NCBI GenBank assembly: GCA_902510415.1
Contig: CABXBH010000003.1
Span: forward strand, 35,522 to 99,521
DNA length: 64,000 bases
DNA from: an uncultured Bacteroidota bacterium
Lineage (GTDB): Bacteria; Bacteroidota; Bacteroidia; Flavobacteriales; Flavobacteriaceae
Reading direction: 5' to 3'
In this document: piece after piece, positions 1 to 11,166 of the stretch
Position numbering within the stretch: the stretch's first letter is position 1
How the letters are laid out: each line of letters starts with the position of its first letter
Notes under the pieces: model-generated
What the model was told of the DNA's origin: nothing
What the model saw: the letters and a program-made list of their open reading frames with translations, nothing else
The model's database searches: none
Made by a program: the position numbers and the translations under genes

Positions 1-1824
1 GATTATTTAAATCCATATGCAAATATGGTGCGAGGCTATAAAGACGAGAGTTATAATAATGTTTTAGCAACTGTAGAAATTAAGCAGAATCTAGATTTTA
101 TCACTAAGGGTTTGAAAGCTCGTGGATTGATCAATACCTCTAGATACTCATTTTATAATCTTGAAAGAAAATACAATCCATTTTATTATACACTAGCTAA
201 TTATGATTTTCAAAGTGATGTATATTCATTAATAGCCTTAAACCCTAATCAAGGAACCGAATATCTTGAGTATAATGAGGGGGCTAAAGTAATATCAAAT
301 TCTGTTTACTTTGAAGGCTCTCTTAATTACAATAGAATTATTAAGGATAAGCACAATATTTCTGGAATGTTAGTTGGTATAATCCGAGAACTAAAATATG
401 CTAATAACGGTAATTTACAAACATCTCTTCCTTACAGAAACCTTGGTCTTTCTGGAAGATTTACTTATGCCTTAGACAGTAAATACTTTGCTGAATTTAA
501 TTTTGGATTAAACGGTTCTGAAAGATTTGCAAGAAGTGAAAGATTTGGATTCTTTCCTTCTTTTGGTTTTGGATGGTATCTATCCAATGAAGATTTTATG
601 GATAAATATGAAGATACTATAACAAAATTAAAATTTAAAGGAACATATGGTTTAGTAGGTAATGACCAAATTGGTAGTGCTTCAGACAGATTCTTTTATA
701 TTTCTCAAGTCAATCTGAATGACGGATCAATGGGGTCAATGTTTGGTCAGGAATTTAGCAACTGGGTTAATGGAGTTAGTATAGATAGATACGCTAATGA
801 TCAAATAACGTGGGAAAAAGCACGAATGATGAATCTTGGATTTGAATTAGGTCTGTTTGGAATGGTTGATATTCAAGCTGATTATTTCACGGAATATAGA
901 TCTAATATACTAATGGATAGAGCCCAAACTCCTTCAACTTTGGGGTTACAAGCACCTATAAGAGCTAATGTTGGTGAGGCATCATCAAAAGGTTTGGAAT
1001 TTACAATTGATTACAAACAAGATTTTAGAAATGATCTTTTCATTTCAGCAAGGGCTAATTTTTCTTACGCTACTAGTAAGTTTGAGGTTTATGATGAATT
1101 AGACTATGTTTCTGCTGGACTTCCGTGGAGATCTAGGATTGGGCTAAATCTTTCTCAGCCTTTTGGATACATTGCCGAAAGATTATTTATCGATGAAGCT
1201 GATATTGCAAATTCTCCACTACAAACATTTGGAGAATATATGCCTGGAGACATAAAATACAAGGATATTAATGGGGATGGTATTATTGATATAAATGATG
1301 AGGTTCCAATCGGTTACCCGACAACTCCAGAAATTATTTATGGATTTGGTGTATCTAGTAGTTATAAGAACTTTGATTTATCTTTCTTCTTTCAAGGTTC
1401 AGCAAGATCATCCTTTTTTATTGATGCATACAGAACTTCACCCTTTATAGATACAAGTGGAAGTGCAATTGGGAACAATGCACTTTTAACAGCTTGGGCA
1501 AATGATTATTGGTCAGAAAACGACAGAAATCTTTATGCTGCATGGCCAAGACTTTCTGACCAAGTTGTTGATAATAATAATAGAAATAGTACTTGGTGGT
1601 TAAGAGATGGGGGCTTTCTAAGACTAAAATCATTTGAAATAGGATATTCAATAGACCCAGAAGAGATTGAAAAATTTAAAGCTGAATCTTTAAGAATATA
1701 TATCAGTGGCACAAACCTTTTGACGTTCAGTAAATTTAAAATATGGGATGTAGAAATGGGTGGAAATGGACTTGGATATCCGATTCAAAGAGGTATTAAT
1801 TTAGGACTAAATATGAACTTTTAA
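1..1824 (+). CDS. SusC/RagA-type TonB-linked outer membrane protein, C-terminal part (5' end outside window)
   Basis: Reading frame is open from base 1 (DYLNPYANMVRGYKDESYNN...); TonB-dependent beta-barrel features and motifs typical of SusC C-termini (PGDIKYKDINGDGIIDINDEVPIGYPTTPEIIYGFG, final LGLNMNF); directly followed by susD-like gene. Confidence 0.93.
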   Translation, partial: DYLNPYANMVRGYKDESYNNVLATVEIKQNLDFITKGLKARGLINTSRYSFYNLERKYNPFYYTLANYDFQSDVYSLIALNPNQGTEYLEYNEGAKVISNSVYFEGSLNYNRIIKDKHNISGMLVGIIRELKYANNGNLQTSLPYRNLGLSGRFTYALDSKYFAEFNFGLNGSERFARSERFGFFPSFGFGWYLSNEDFMDKYEDTITKLKFKGTYGLVGNDQIGSASDRFFYISQVNLNDGSMGSMFGQEFSNWVNGVSIDRYANDQITWEKARMMNLGFELGLFGMVDIQADYFTEYRSNILMDRAQTPSTLGLQAPIRANVGEASSKGLEFTIDYKQDFRNDLFISARANFSYATSKFEVYDELDYVSAGLPWRSRIGLNLSQPFGYIAERLFIDEADIANSPLQTFGEYMPGDIKYKDINGDGIIDINDEVPIGYPTTPEIIYGFGVSSSYKNFDLSFFFQGSARSSFFIDAYRTSPFIDTSGSAIGNNALLTAWANDYWSENDRNLYAAWPRLSDQVVDNNNRNSTWWLRDGGFLRLKSFEIGYSIDPEEIEKFKAESLRIYISGTNLLTFSKFKIWDVEMGGNGLGYPIQRGINLGLNMNF

Positions 1825-1825
1825 T

Positions 1826-3766
1826 ATGGCAAATAAAAAATATTTTATACTAGTTTTATTTTTCTGGTTATCAGCCTGCGAAAAGGATTTTTTGAATGTT
1901 GTGCCTGATAATATTGCAACAATTGATCTAGCTTTTAATAATAGAGCTACCGCAGAAAGATTTTTATCTACTTGTTACACATATATTCCCGAGCATGCTC
2001 ATATTGAACAAAACTTCTCACTGATTGCTGGAGATGAAATTTGGTATTATGCTGAAAATGATTTTTATATGAACAATGAAACCAGTTTTAGAATTGCTAA
2101 GGGACTACAAAATTCATCATCTCCTTATTTAAATTATTGGGAAGGTGGTCGTGGTGCCCCGCATAGTTTATTTGTTGGTCTCAGAGATTGTAACATATTT
2201 TTAGAAAATCTTGTTTCGGTTCCTGGGCTAGAAGAAGAAGAAAGACAAAGATGGTTAGCTGAAGTAAAAGTTTTAAAAGCATTTTACCATTTTTGGCTTC
2301 TTAGAATGTATGGTCCAATTCCTATTATTAGGGATAATCTCTACGTAGGTGCTTCATTAGAAGAAAGTCAAGTGCCAAGGGATTCTGTCGATGATATTGT
2401 AGATTATATTGTTGAATTAATAGATGAGGTAATTGCTAGTGAAGCGTTACCTGGAATTATAAACTATATATATACTGAACAAGGAAGAATAACCTTACCG
2501 GCAGCTAAAGCAATTAAAGCCAAAGCTCTTGTTCTTGCTGCAAGTCCTATTTTTAACGGTAACTCTGATTTTAGTGAATTGGTAGATTCTGATGGAAATT
2601 CATTAGTGAATCAAACATATGACCAAAACAAATGGGTAAAAGCTAGAGATGCATTAGCTGATGCAATAAATGAAGCTCATTCCAATGGTCATGCTTTATA
2701 TCAATTTACAGACCAAGTGCCAATTAATGGTGATATAAACGAAACTATTAGACAAGAATTAACTCAAAGAGCTGGAATAACAGACCCTTTTAATACAGGT
2801 ATAGTTTGGGCTTTTGAACCAGCTTGGACAGGTGATTTACAACAATGGAGTCAGCCAAGATGGACTGCAGATCATCAAGCGTTGTTTAATTATACTAAAA
2901 AGTCTCATGCACCTACATTAAATATGGTAGAAACATTTTACACCAAAAATGGAGTTCCCATTAATGAAGATATAAATTGGGATTATGATAATAGATTTAA
3001 TGTTACATCTTTAAACACAGATGACGAGTACCATAAATATTATATCGAAAGTGATTACAGCACAGCTAAACTTCATTTAAATAGGGAACCGCGTTTTTAT
3101 TCAACAATAGGCTTTGATGGAGGTAAGTGGTTTTCTTTAGAAACTCCAAATGTTGAACAAATCCCATATTTGAATGCTAAGGCTGGGGCACCTTCAGGAA
3201 AAAATGGTTTTGAAATATATTCAATCACTGGATATTTTGCCAAAAAACTAGTCCATTTTGAAAATATTATTTCTTTACAAGGTTCAACAATTAAAGGATA
3301 TTCATTTCCGATTATAAGAATGGCTGACTTGTATTTAAATTACGCTGAGGCACTAAATGAAGTGAAAGATAGTCCTGATAATGAAGTCTATGAATATATT
3401 CAAGCTGTAAGACATAATGCAGGATTGGATCTAGGAGGTGACCTATTAAATACCTGGTCTCAATTTTCAAATAATCCTAGTAAACCAACTACAAAAGATG
3501 GAATGAGAGATATAATTCAACAAGAAAGAATGGTTGAATTGGCATTGGAAGGATACAGGTATTGGGATTTGAGAAGATGGAAGCTGGCAGAGGACTATTT
3601 TAGTAGACCCATAAGAGGTTGGAATATTTTTAGGTCTGATGTAGAAGGATTTTATGAAGTAGAAAACATATATTACAGAAATTTTTTAAAGAAAGATTAT
3701 TTATGGCCAATTAGTCAAAATGAGCTTCTAAGAAACCCTAATCTAATTCAAAATCCTGGATGGTAA
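1826..3766 (+). CDS. SusD/RagB family nutrient-binding lipoprotein
   Basis: Lipobox (LSACEKDFL), SusD C-terminal pattern (RMADLYLNYAEALNE, QERMVELALEGYRYWDLRRWK, LWPISQNELLRNPNLIQNPGW); adjacent to SusC. Confidence 0.95.
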   Translation: MANKKYFILVLFFWLSACEKDFLNVVPDNIATIDLAFNNRATAERFLSTCYTYIPEHAHIEQNFSLIAGDEIWYYAENDFYMNNETSFRIAKGLQNSSSPYLNYWEGGRGAPHSLFVGLRDCNIFLENLVSVPGLEEEERQRWLAEVKVLKAFYHFWLLRMYGPIPIIRDNLYVGASLEESQVPRDSVDDIVDYIVELIDEVIASEALPGIINYIYTEQGRITLPAAKAIKAKALVLAASPIFNGNSDFSELVDSDGNSLVNQTYDQNKWVKARDALADAINEAHSNGHALYQFTDQVPINGDINETIRQELTQRAGITDPFNTGIVWAFEPAWTGDLQQWSQPRWTADHQALFNYTKKSHAPTLNMVETFYTKNGVPINEDINWDYDNRFNVTSLNTDDEYHKYYIESDYSTAKLHLNREPRFYSTIGFDGGKWFSLETPNVEQIPYLNAKAGAPSGKNGFEIYSITGYFAKKLVHFENIISLQGSTIKGYSFPIIRMADLYLNYAEALNEVKDSPDNEVYEYIQAVRHNAGLDLGGDLLNTWSQFSNNPSKPTTKDGMRDIIQQERMVELALEGYRYWDLRRWKLAEDYFSRPIRGWNIFRSDVEGFYEVENIYYRNFLKKDYLWPISQNELLRNPNLIQNPGW

Positions 3767-3783
3767 AATTTTTAATAAATAAA

Positions 3784-4980
3784 ATGAATAAAATAAAGTA
3801 TATAATTCTTTTAATGATCTTTCTGATAAGCTGTGTTGATGACTCAGAACATGGACCATATGGAAGTGACAGTACTCCTCCAGGTCCAGTAGCAATTAAT
3901 GAAGTAGTTAATACACCTGGTGGTGCTGTTATTTATTTCACCCCTCCTTCAGATGAAGATCTTTTATATGTTAAAGCTTCTTTTGAAGATGAAAATGAAA
4001 TCGAAAGACAAGTCATTGTTTCTTCAGTTATCGATTCTCTAAGTATAGTTGGATTTGCTCAAGAAGGGACATATCCTGTAGACGTAATTGCTGTTGATCG
4101 TGGAGAAAACGAATCTATTCCAACAACAGTAAATATTAACCCTATGGAAGCACCAATTCATGCAATTTTAAATTCAATGGTTGGAAATGATGATTTTGGC
4201 GGAATTAATATTGCATATGAAAATCCTACAAGGGCTGAAGTTTCACTAAATCTTTCAACTATTGACGGAGATGGAAATTTGGTTTTTAGAGAGTCATTTT
4301 ATACAAGTCAAGCAAGTAGTTCATATAGCTTTAGAGGTTATGATCCCGTTCCTACAGTATTTGTAATATACGTTGAAGATAGATGGGGAAATCAAACGGA
4401 TACTAGAAGTTTTGAAGCAACCCCACTGGAAGATATATTTATGGACAAAGCATATTGGGCTATAGAATCAATGCCTGGTGATGAAAGTTTTAGTGAATAT
4501 GGTTTTACAGCTAATCAAATTTGGGATGGGTACTGGAGTAATCAATGGAATTGTGGACACACAAATTTTTTACCTCTACCACATCAGCTAACTCTAGACT
4601 TAGGACAAACAGCCAAACTTAACAGATTTAAATTATATCAAAGAGGTGGGTCTGAATTATATAAACATGGTAACCCTAAAGTATTCGAAATGTATGGAAG
4701 AGAAAATCTTGAAAGCCTTCCAATTTATGACCCTGATGACCCAGGTGATGGATGGATTTATTTAGGAACGTTTGAATCTTTTAAGCCATCTGGATTGCCT
4801 CCAGGATCAAACACAGCCGAGGATTATGAATATCAAGATAACGGAGAAGATTTTGTTTTCGGGTATGATGCGAGACAGTATGATATTAGATACATAAGAT
4901 TGGTCAATGTTGAATCTTGGAATAATCAAATGGTTACGGTAATTGGAGAATTATCATTCTGGGGAAGTATTATAAATTAA
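3784..4980 (+). CDS. surface lipoprotein with C-terminal discoidin/F5/8C-like (DUF5000-like) domain; start likely at 3784 rather than 3760
   Basis: MNKIKYIILLMIFLISCVDD lipoprotein signal; LTLDLGQTAKLNRFKLYQRGG...RYIRLVNVESWNN discoidin-like pattern; located after SusD. Confidence 0.75.
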   Translation: MNKIKYIILLMIFLISCVDDSEHGPYGSDSTPPGPVAINEVVNTPGGAVIYFTPPSDEDLLYVKASFEDENEIERQVIVSSVIDSLSIVGFAQEGTYPVDVIAVDRGENESIPTTVNINPMEAPIHAILNSMVGNDDFGGINIAYENPTRAEVSLNLSTIDGDGNLVFRESFYTSQASSSYSFRGYDPVPTVFVIYVEDRWGNQTDTRSFEATPLEDIFMDKAYWAIESMPGDESFSEYGFTANQIWDGYWSNQWNCGHTNFLPLPHQLTLDLGQTAKLNRFKLYQRGGSELYKHGNPKVFEMYGRENLESLPIYDPDDPGDGWIYLGTFESFKPSGLPPGSNTAEDYEYQDNGEDFVFGYDARQYDIRYIRLVNVESWNNQMVTVIGELSFWGSIIN

Positions 4981-4984
4981 TAGT

Positions 4985-6748
4985 ATGAGTATAAATTATA
5001 GTAGACATTTTTTAAAAGTTTTAGTTCTAATTGGGTTTTTTACTAATTATTCTTGTGGAGATATGGATTCAATTCATGAAGATTATTTACAGGGAGAGCA
5101 GGTTTATGCTGGAAAACTTGACACTTTAAAAATAAGGCCTGGATATTATAGAGCTCAGCTAGAAGGCCAAACCCAATTTCTTGGGAACTCTAATCAAATT
5201 ATCATCGAATATGATGATCAGACAGAAGTGTATGATATAAATCCTGATAATATTGAAAATGGAATTTATACTATGATTCTTCCTAATCTTGAAGAAAAGT
5301 CATACGAATTCAATGTTACTACCCAAGATGAGTTAGGAAACCTTTCAGTTTCTCAAATTGTAGCGGGTAGTGCTGTTGGGGATATTTTTGTTTCAGATCA
5401 AGACCCAAGAGAAATTGATAATTTCACTTTTGAGGACGATGGAACATATGCTAATTTTTTTGGGAATGCTCAATCAGAAAATGTAATATTTACAATAGTA
5501 GATTATGAGAATGAATCTGAAGGAATTTCAAAAGACACCTTATTTTATGATGATAATAGAATTAATATTGACCAGTATAAGCCTTTGGGTAATCTTCAAA
5601 CTACATCTGTAATACAATCAGGATTAGATGGAATTGACTCAATTTCTTTAGTTTCTTTAGACTATACAATGCCTGAACTTCCCTACTCTATTCTAAATAA
5701 AAACTACATCAGACTTGTAAATATGCCAAGTGATAACCCTGGTACATTTAACAATGCGAATCCTAGCGAATATCTTTTTGACAATATTTCTGATTGGAAT
5801 GGTGATGACACCTATACTTACAACTCTGGGCCAAATAGTATTCCCCATCATTTTACTATTGACCTCGGGGTAAATACCATTTTAAGAAGAGTTGATATTG
5901 ATATGCTGGACCCTAATATTGATTCTTCATCAAATGCTACAGCTATTCAGGTCTGGGGTAGAGATAATTTAGATTTTGCTCAAACAGCATCAAGCGATGA
6001 AGAACTATTTATCGACGCTGGGTGGGTATTATTACATGAAGAGCAAATAGATGGAGAAAATCTTAATCGGGCTAGTTTTGTTATTGATCCTAATTTTTCT
6101 CCGAAAAGATTTATAAGATTAAGGACCACTTCTTCTGTGAATAATGATAATGTAAAATTTACTGAGCTTACATTTTACGGAGAAGAAATCGAATCAATCC
6201 AATTGGATAAATCAATATTTGTTTTACAAAACATGCCGAGTGATAACCCTGGAACATCTTATGGTGCTGATCCTGCAAATTATTTATTTGATAATAATAC
6301 ATTATATTCTGGAGATATTTATGGTTATCATTCAGGTGAAAATGCTATTCCAGGTCATCTTACTATAGACTTGGGAACTTCAACATATCTTAGCAATGCA
6401 AGATTAGATTTTAGGCCTACATGGAGTTTCAACGGTAACACACCAAATCAAATCGAAATATGGGGTAGATTAGATTTATTAAATGCTGAAACATATCCAG
6501 AATTTGAAAGCTCTGGGAATACTGTAATTTCTAATCCAGTATCAACAGAGTCATTTGAAAATGCAGAATGGGTATTACTACACTCCCAAGCTATAGATGG
6601 TCAAAACTCTAGCAATATTGAATTTGAAATTGATAATTTGGTTAAATCTAGATTTATAAGGTTAAGGTATGTAAATACTGTTCAAAATAGTGCTTGTCAA
6701 TTTATTGAAATTAGTTTTTCTGGTTATGGTTCATTTCCAATAGATTAA
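4985..6748 (+). CDS. DUF4998-like surface lipoprotein with two discoidin-like (F5/8 type C) domains
   Basis: Two copies of a module (NMPSDNPGTFNNANPSEYLFDN...HHFTIDLG...RFIRLR and NMPSDNPGTSYGADPANYLFDN...GHLTIDLG...RFIRLRY). Confidence 0.75.
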   Translation: MSINYSRHFLKVLVLIGFFTNYSCGDMDSIHEDYLQGEQVYAGKLDTLKIRPGYYRAQLEGQTQFLGNSNQIIIEYDDQTEVYDINPDNIENGIYTMILPNLEEKSYEFNVTTQDELGNLSVSQIVAGSAVGDIFVSDQDPREIDNFTFEDDGTYANFFGNAQSENVIFTIVDYENESEGISKDTLFYDDNRINIDQYKPLGNLQTTSVIQSGLDGIDSISLVSLDYTMPELPYSILNKNYIRLVNMPSDNPGTFNNANPSEYLFDNISDWNGDDTYTYNSGPNSIPHHFTIDLGVNTILRRVDIDMLDPNIDSSSNATAIQVWGRDNLDFAQTASSDEELFIDAGWVLLHEEQIDGENLNRASFVIDPNFSPKRFIRLRTTSSVNNDNVKFTELTFYGEEIESIQLDKSIFVLQNMPSDNPGTSYGADPANYLFDNNTLYSGDIYGYHSGENAIPGHLTIDLGTSTYLSNARLDFRPTWSFNGNTPNQIEIWGRLDLLNAETYPEFESSGNTVISNPVSTESFENAEWVLLHSQAIDGQNSSNIEFEIDNLVKSRFIRLRYVNTVQNSACQFIEISFSGYGSFPID

Positions 6749-6759
6749 ATAAATTTAGT

Positions 6760-8901
6760 TTGAAAAAAATATTCATTTTTTATTTTTTAGTATTAATCTC
6801 AGTACAAATCAATGCACAAGAGTACTCAAGATTAGTTGATACAAAAATTGGATCTAAAGGTGAAGGTTTAGCATGTGGGTATAATTTTATAGGAGCAACC
6901 TATCCTTTTGGGATGGTTCAATTTACTCCAACCTTTTTCTCAGCTCATAAAGGTTTTGTTATAACTCAACTGAACGGAGCCGGCTGTTCAAATTTGGGAG
7001 ATTTTCCAATATTACCAATAAGCGGAATTATTGAAAAGTCTCCAAATGATATGAATTCATATAAAAAGTTTGAAGAGATTAAAATGGCACAAGCTGGTTA
7101 TCTTTCATTAAAAATGAATGAAAAAATTGATGTTGATTTAACCGTTACGAAAAGGTCTGGAGTCGGTAAATTTAATTTTAATAATTCTGATTATGGAACG
7201 TTAATAATTGGAACTGGGATAAATTCCTCTCCCTCTGAAAAAATTAAAGATGCGTTTGTGGAGGTCACTTCTCCTTTGAGCTGTGAAGGTTTTACAAGAG
7301 GTGGAGATTTCTGTGGGACTGAGGTAGATTATAAAATTTATTTTGCAGCAGAATTTGATAGACCATCAGAATTTAACGGGACTTGGAAAGGCAATAAACT
7401 TTCAACAAAAAAAAGCAGTGTAGGGAAAAATAGTGGAGCTTACTTCACTTTTAACACAGATGATATCAGCAAAGTAAACTACAGAATTGCTATATCTTTT
7501 GTTTCTATTGAAAATGCAAAGGAAAATCTAAAAACCGAAAATAAATATATCAACTTTGAAGATTATAAAAAGCAAACTTCCCAGGTATGGGATGAATATC
7601 TTTCAACTATTAAGATTAAGTCCGATAATAGCGATAGACTAAAACAATTTTATACTCATTTTTATCATTCATTAATTCACCCAAATATTGTTAGTGATAT
7701 TAATGGTGAGTATATGGGTGCTGATTTTAAAGTTCACAGAGTAGAAGAAGGTCGTGAACAGTATAGCTCCTTTAGTGTCTGGGATACATACAGAACACAA
7801 GGACAACTTTTAGCAATGTTATTTCCAAAAAAGAGTAGTGATATGATGCAATCTTTAGTAGATTTCGCTGACCAGGCTGGAGGATATGGTAGATGGATAT
7901 TAGCCAATATTGAAACTGGAATAATGCAAGGTGACCCAACTCCAATTTTAATTTCTAATTCGTATGCATTTGGGGGAGATGATTTTGATATAGATAAAGC
8001 TTATCATTATATGAGAAAAGGGGCGCTAATTCCTAGAGTATATTCTCAAAAGCAAGAAATTAGACCCTACCTTGAAGAATATATTAATCATGGACATACT
8101 TTTGCATCGATGTCTCTTGAGTATGCTTCATCCGATTTTGCTATTGCGCAATTTGCTTTAAACGCCTTAGCGAATGAAAATGATTATGATTTTTTTAAAA
8201 AAAGATCTCAAAATTGGAAAAACAATTATAACCCAAAAACAAAGTGGTTAAATTCAAGATTTCCAAATGGCATCTGGAAGGATAAAACACATGATTGGAG
8301 AGAAGGAACATATAAAAATTATTTTTGGATGGTTCCTCATAATTTGAATAAATTAATAGATACTATAGGGGGTCCTAAATTTGCTGAAAAAAGACTTGAT
8401 TCATTATTTGTAAAGCTAGATGCTGAATATGAAGAAGACTGGTTTGCTGCTGGGAATGAACCAGATTTTCAGGTTCCCTGGGTTTATAATTGGATAGAAA
8501 AACCCGAAAAAACTTCAAAAACAATCGAACGAATCCTTAATGAAATGTATAGTAGTAATGAAAATGGCCTGCCTGGAAATGACGATTTAGGTACTATGGG
8601 TGCTTGGTATGTTTTTGCTTCAGTCGGACTTTATCCTTTGATTCCTGGTGTTGGTGGATTTTCGTTAAACATTCCTCAATTTAATTCAATTGACATCAAG
8701 CTTCCTGATGATAAAATTTTAAAAATTAGAAAAAAGGGGGGTAAAAATTATTTCATAAATTCATTAAAATTTAGGGAAAAACCTTACTATTCAACGTGGA
8801 TAAATTGGGATATGATAAAAAAAGGAGGAGTATTAGATTATCATATTTCTGATCAAAAAAATGATAAATGGTTTTTAAATGCTCCGCCTAATTATAACTA
8901 A
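6760..8901 (+). CDS. GH92 family alpha-mannosidase (paralog 1)
   Basis: Signal peptide; GH92-type N-terminus (DTKIGSKGEGLACGYNFIGATYPFGMVQFTP), FSVWDTYRTQ, GNEPDFQVPWVYNW, GNDDLGTMGAWYVFASVGLYP. Confidence 0.93.
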   Translation: MKKIFIFYFLVLISVQINAQEYSRLVDTKIGSKGEGLACGYNFIGATYPFGMVQFTPTFFSAHKGFVITQLNGAGCSNLGDFPILPISGIIEKSPNDMNSYKKFEEIKMAQAGYLSLKMNEKIDVDLTVTKRSGVGKFNFNNSDYGTLIIGTGINSSPSEKIKDAFVEVTSPLSCEGFTRGGDFCGTEVDYKIYFAAEFDRPSEFNGTWKGNKLSTKKSSVGKNSGAYFTFNTDDISKVNYRIAISFVSIENAKENLKTENKYINFEDYKKQTSQVWDEYLSTIKIKSDNSDRLKQFYTHFYHSLIHPNIVSDINGEYMGADFKVHRVEEGREQYSSFSVWDTYRTQGQLLAMLFPKKSSDMMQSLVDFADQAGGYGRWILANIETGIMQGDPTPILISNSYAFGGDDFDIDKAYHYMRKGALIPRVYSQKQEIRPYLEEYINHGHTFASMSLEYASSDFAIAQFALNALANENDYDFFKKRSQNWKNNYNPKTKWLNSRFPNGIWKDKTHDWREGTYKNYFWMVPHNLNKLIDTIGGPKFAEKRLDSLFVKLDAEYEEDWFAAGNEPDFQVPWVYNWIEKPEKTSKTIERILNEMYSSNENGLPGNDDLGTMGAWYVFASVGLYPLIPGVGGFSLNIPQFNSIDIKLPDDKILKIRKKGGKNYFINSLKFREKPYYSTWINWDMIKKGGVLDYHISDQKNDKWFLNAPPNYN

Positions 8902-8911
8902 ATAAAAAAAA

Positions 8912-11164
8912 ATGCAGAAAAAAATATATTTAATAATCGCTGTTGTATTTATCTCATGTGCAACATATTTAGGAAAGAGTGATAAATTAATAAATTATGT
9001 GGATCCGTTCATAGGCTCTGGTGGTCACGGTCATGTGTTTGTTGGAGCAAATGTGCCATTCGGAGGTGTTCAGGTTGGTCCTACGAATTTTAATAAAGGT
9101 TGGGACTGGTCTTCTTCTTATCATCACACAGACAGTATCGTCAAAGGATTTTGTCATATAAATGTAAGCGGTACAGGAATGTCTGATTTAGGTGAGTTAA
9201 CAATTATGCCTGCGACCGGAAAATTAATGACTGGTGCTGGTACGCAAAATAATCATATGGCAGGATATTCCTCACTTTACTATAAAGACAAAGAACATGC
9301 AAGTGTAGGATATTACAAGGTGCATTTAGAGAGATATGATATTGATGTCGAACTTACAGCAACTGAAAGAGTTGGATTACATAAATATAGATTTCCCAAA
9401 TCTGATCAGTCCAGAGTTATTATTGATCTAGGTGAAGGAAGTGCAGATAGGCCAACAGAAACATATTTAAAAAAAATTAATGATACTCTTTTTCAAGGAC
9501 ACAGATTTTCCTCCGGATGGGCTAGAGACCAAAGAGAATATTTTAGTCTTATAATTTCGAAACCTGTAGATGATTTTATTCTTTACGATAGGCATAAAAA
9601 ATTTAAAGGTGAAGAAAGAAAAGGAGATTACGTGAAAGGGTTTTTAGAATTTTCAACAAGAAGCAATGAGAATATTATGGTTAAAATGGGAATATCTACA
9701 GTAAGCTCAAAAAATGCATTAGAAAATATGATGATTGAGCTACCTCACTGGGATTTTTCGAAGGTTAAAAAAGATGCAGAAAAAAAATGGGAGAAAGAAC
9801 TTTCTAAAATCAAAATTAAAACTGATGAAATAAAGAAAAAAAGAGTCTTTTATACGGCAATGTATCACACGATGATTGCTCCAAACCTATATCATGATTT
9901 AAATGGAGAATACAGAGGGACTGACAAAATAGTTTACAAGGACTCTTCCTTCACTAATTATACATTATTTTCTCTTTGGGATACATATAGAGCAGCTCAC
10001 CCTCTATACACGATAACCCATCCTGAAAGGGTGAGTGATTTTGTTAATTCTATGGTTAAGATATATGAACACCAAGGCAAATTACCCGTTTGGCATCTTC
10101 GCGGAAATGAAACCAACACAATGCCTGGCTACAGCGGTATCCCGGTTGTTATCGATGCTGCTTTAAAGGGGTTTGAAAATATTGATCTTGAAAAAGTATA
10201 TGAAGCAGCAAAAGTAAGCGCCACAGGGGATTTTGAGCCTGGAGTTAAAGATTTAATGGAAAGAGGATATATACCTGCTGATTTTATGGTTGAATCTGTA
10301 GCAAGTAGCATGGAATATGCAATTGGAGATTGGGGTGTAGCACAATTGGCAAAAAAACTTGGTAAAACAGAAGATTATGAATATTTCTTGAACCGATCTA
10401 AGGCTTACAAACAGTACTTCGATCCCGAAACTAGATTTATGAGAGGTAAACTTTCTGACGGTTCGTGGAGAACTCCATTCAATCCAGTTTCAGCTGAACA
10501 TCGAGTAAATGATTATTGTGAAGGAAATGCATGGCAATATCTTTGGCTTGTGCCTCAAGACCCAGAAGGGTTAATAGAATTATTAGGTGGAGATGAAGCA
10601 TTCAATGAAAAATTAGACGAATTGTTTAGTATGTCTTCAGAATTAGGGGATGAAGCCTCAATGGATATTACAGGTTTAATAGGTCAGTATGCTCATGGTA
10701 ATGAACCTAGTCATCATACTACTTACATGTATGCATATTCTGGTGAACATTACAAAATAGCTGATAAAGTTAGATATATAAACAATGAATTATATACTGA
10801 TGAGCCTAACGGGCTTTCTGGTAATGAAGATTGTGGACAAATGTCCGCATGGTATATATTATCTTCAATGGGATTCTATCCTGTAAATCCATCTAATGGA
10901 GCATATGTGTTTGGATCACCTCTTTTTGATGAAGTCTCTTTAAATATTCCTGGTCAAAATAAATTTAAAATTTCGGCTAAGAATAACAGTGACAAAAATA
11001 TTTATATTCAATCCGTTTCACTAAACGGAGAGGATTACAAATATTCTTACATTACTCACAAACAAATTTTAGAGGGAGGTAAGCTTGAATTTGTGATGGG
11101 TCCGAATCCAAATAAAAATTTTGGTACAGAAAAAAAATACAGACCTAAATCTATAGTTTATTAA
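8912..11164 (+). CDS. GH92 family alpha-mannosidase (paralog 2)
   Basis: YVDPFIGSGGHGHVFVGANVPFGGVQVGPTN, LFSLWDTYRAAHPLYT, YCEGNAWQYLWLVPQD, AHGNEPSHHTTYMY, GNEDCGQMSAWYILSSMGFYPVNP. Confidence 0.96.
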   Translation: MQKKIYLIIAVVFISCATYLGKSDKLINYVDPFIGSGGHGHVFVGANVPFGGVQVGPTNFNKGWDWSSSYHHTDSIVKGFCHINVSGTGMSDLGELTIMPATGKLMTGAGTQNNHMAGYSSLYYKDKEHASVGYYKVHLERYDIDVELTATERVGLHKYRFPKSDQSRVIIDLGEGSADRPTETYLKKINDTLFQGHRFSSGWARDQREYFSLIISKPVDDFILYDRHKKFKGEERKGDYVKGFLEFSTRSNENIMVKMGISTVSSKNALENMMIELPHWDFSKVKKDAEKKWEKELSKIKIKTDEIKKKRVFYTAMYHTMIAPNLYHDLNGEYRGTDKIVYKDSSFTNYTLFSLWDTYRAAHPLYTITHPERVSDFVNSMVKIYEHQGKLPVWHLRGNETNTMPGYSGIPVVIDAALKGFENIDLEKVYEAAKVSATGDFEPGVKDLMERGYIPADFMVESVASSMEYAIGDWGVAQLAKKLGKTEDYEYFLNRSKAYKQYFDPETRFMRGKLSDGSWRTPFNPVSAEHRVNDYCEGNAWQYLWLVPQDPEGLIELLGGDEAFNEKLDELFSMSSELGDEASMDITGLIGQYAHGNEPSHHTTYMYAYSGEHYKIADKVRYINNELYTDEPNGLSGNEDCGQMSAWYILSSMGFYPVNPSNGAYVFGSPLFDEVSLNIPGQNKFKISAKNNSDKNIYIQSVSLNGEDYKYSYITHKQILEGGKLEFVMGPNPNKNFGTEKKYRPKSIVY

Positions 11165-11166
11165 AA

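Noticed and set aside
10129-10311. Minus-strand ORF MLLATDSTIKSAGIYPL...
   Set aside because: Antisense inside GH92 paralog 2; the same reasoning applies to other short antisense ORFs inside clear genes (e.g. 1445-1651, 11556-11771, 14236-14460, 18254-18490, 22179-22445, 28878-29060, 44351-44683, 46424-46714).
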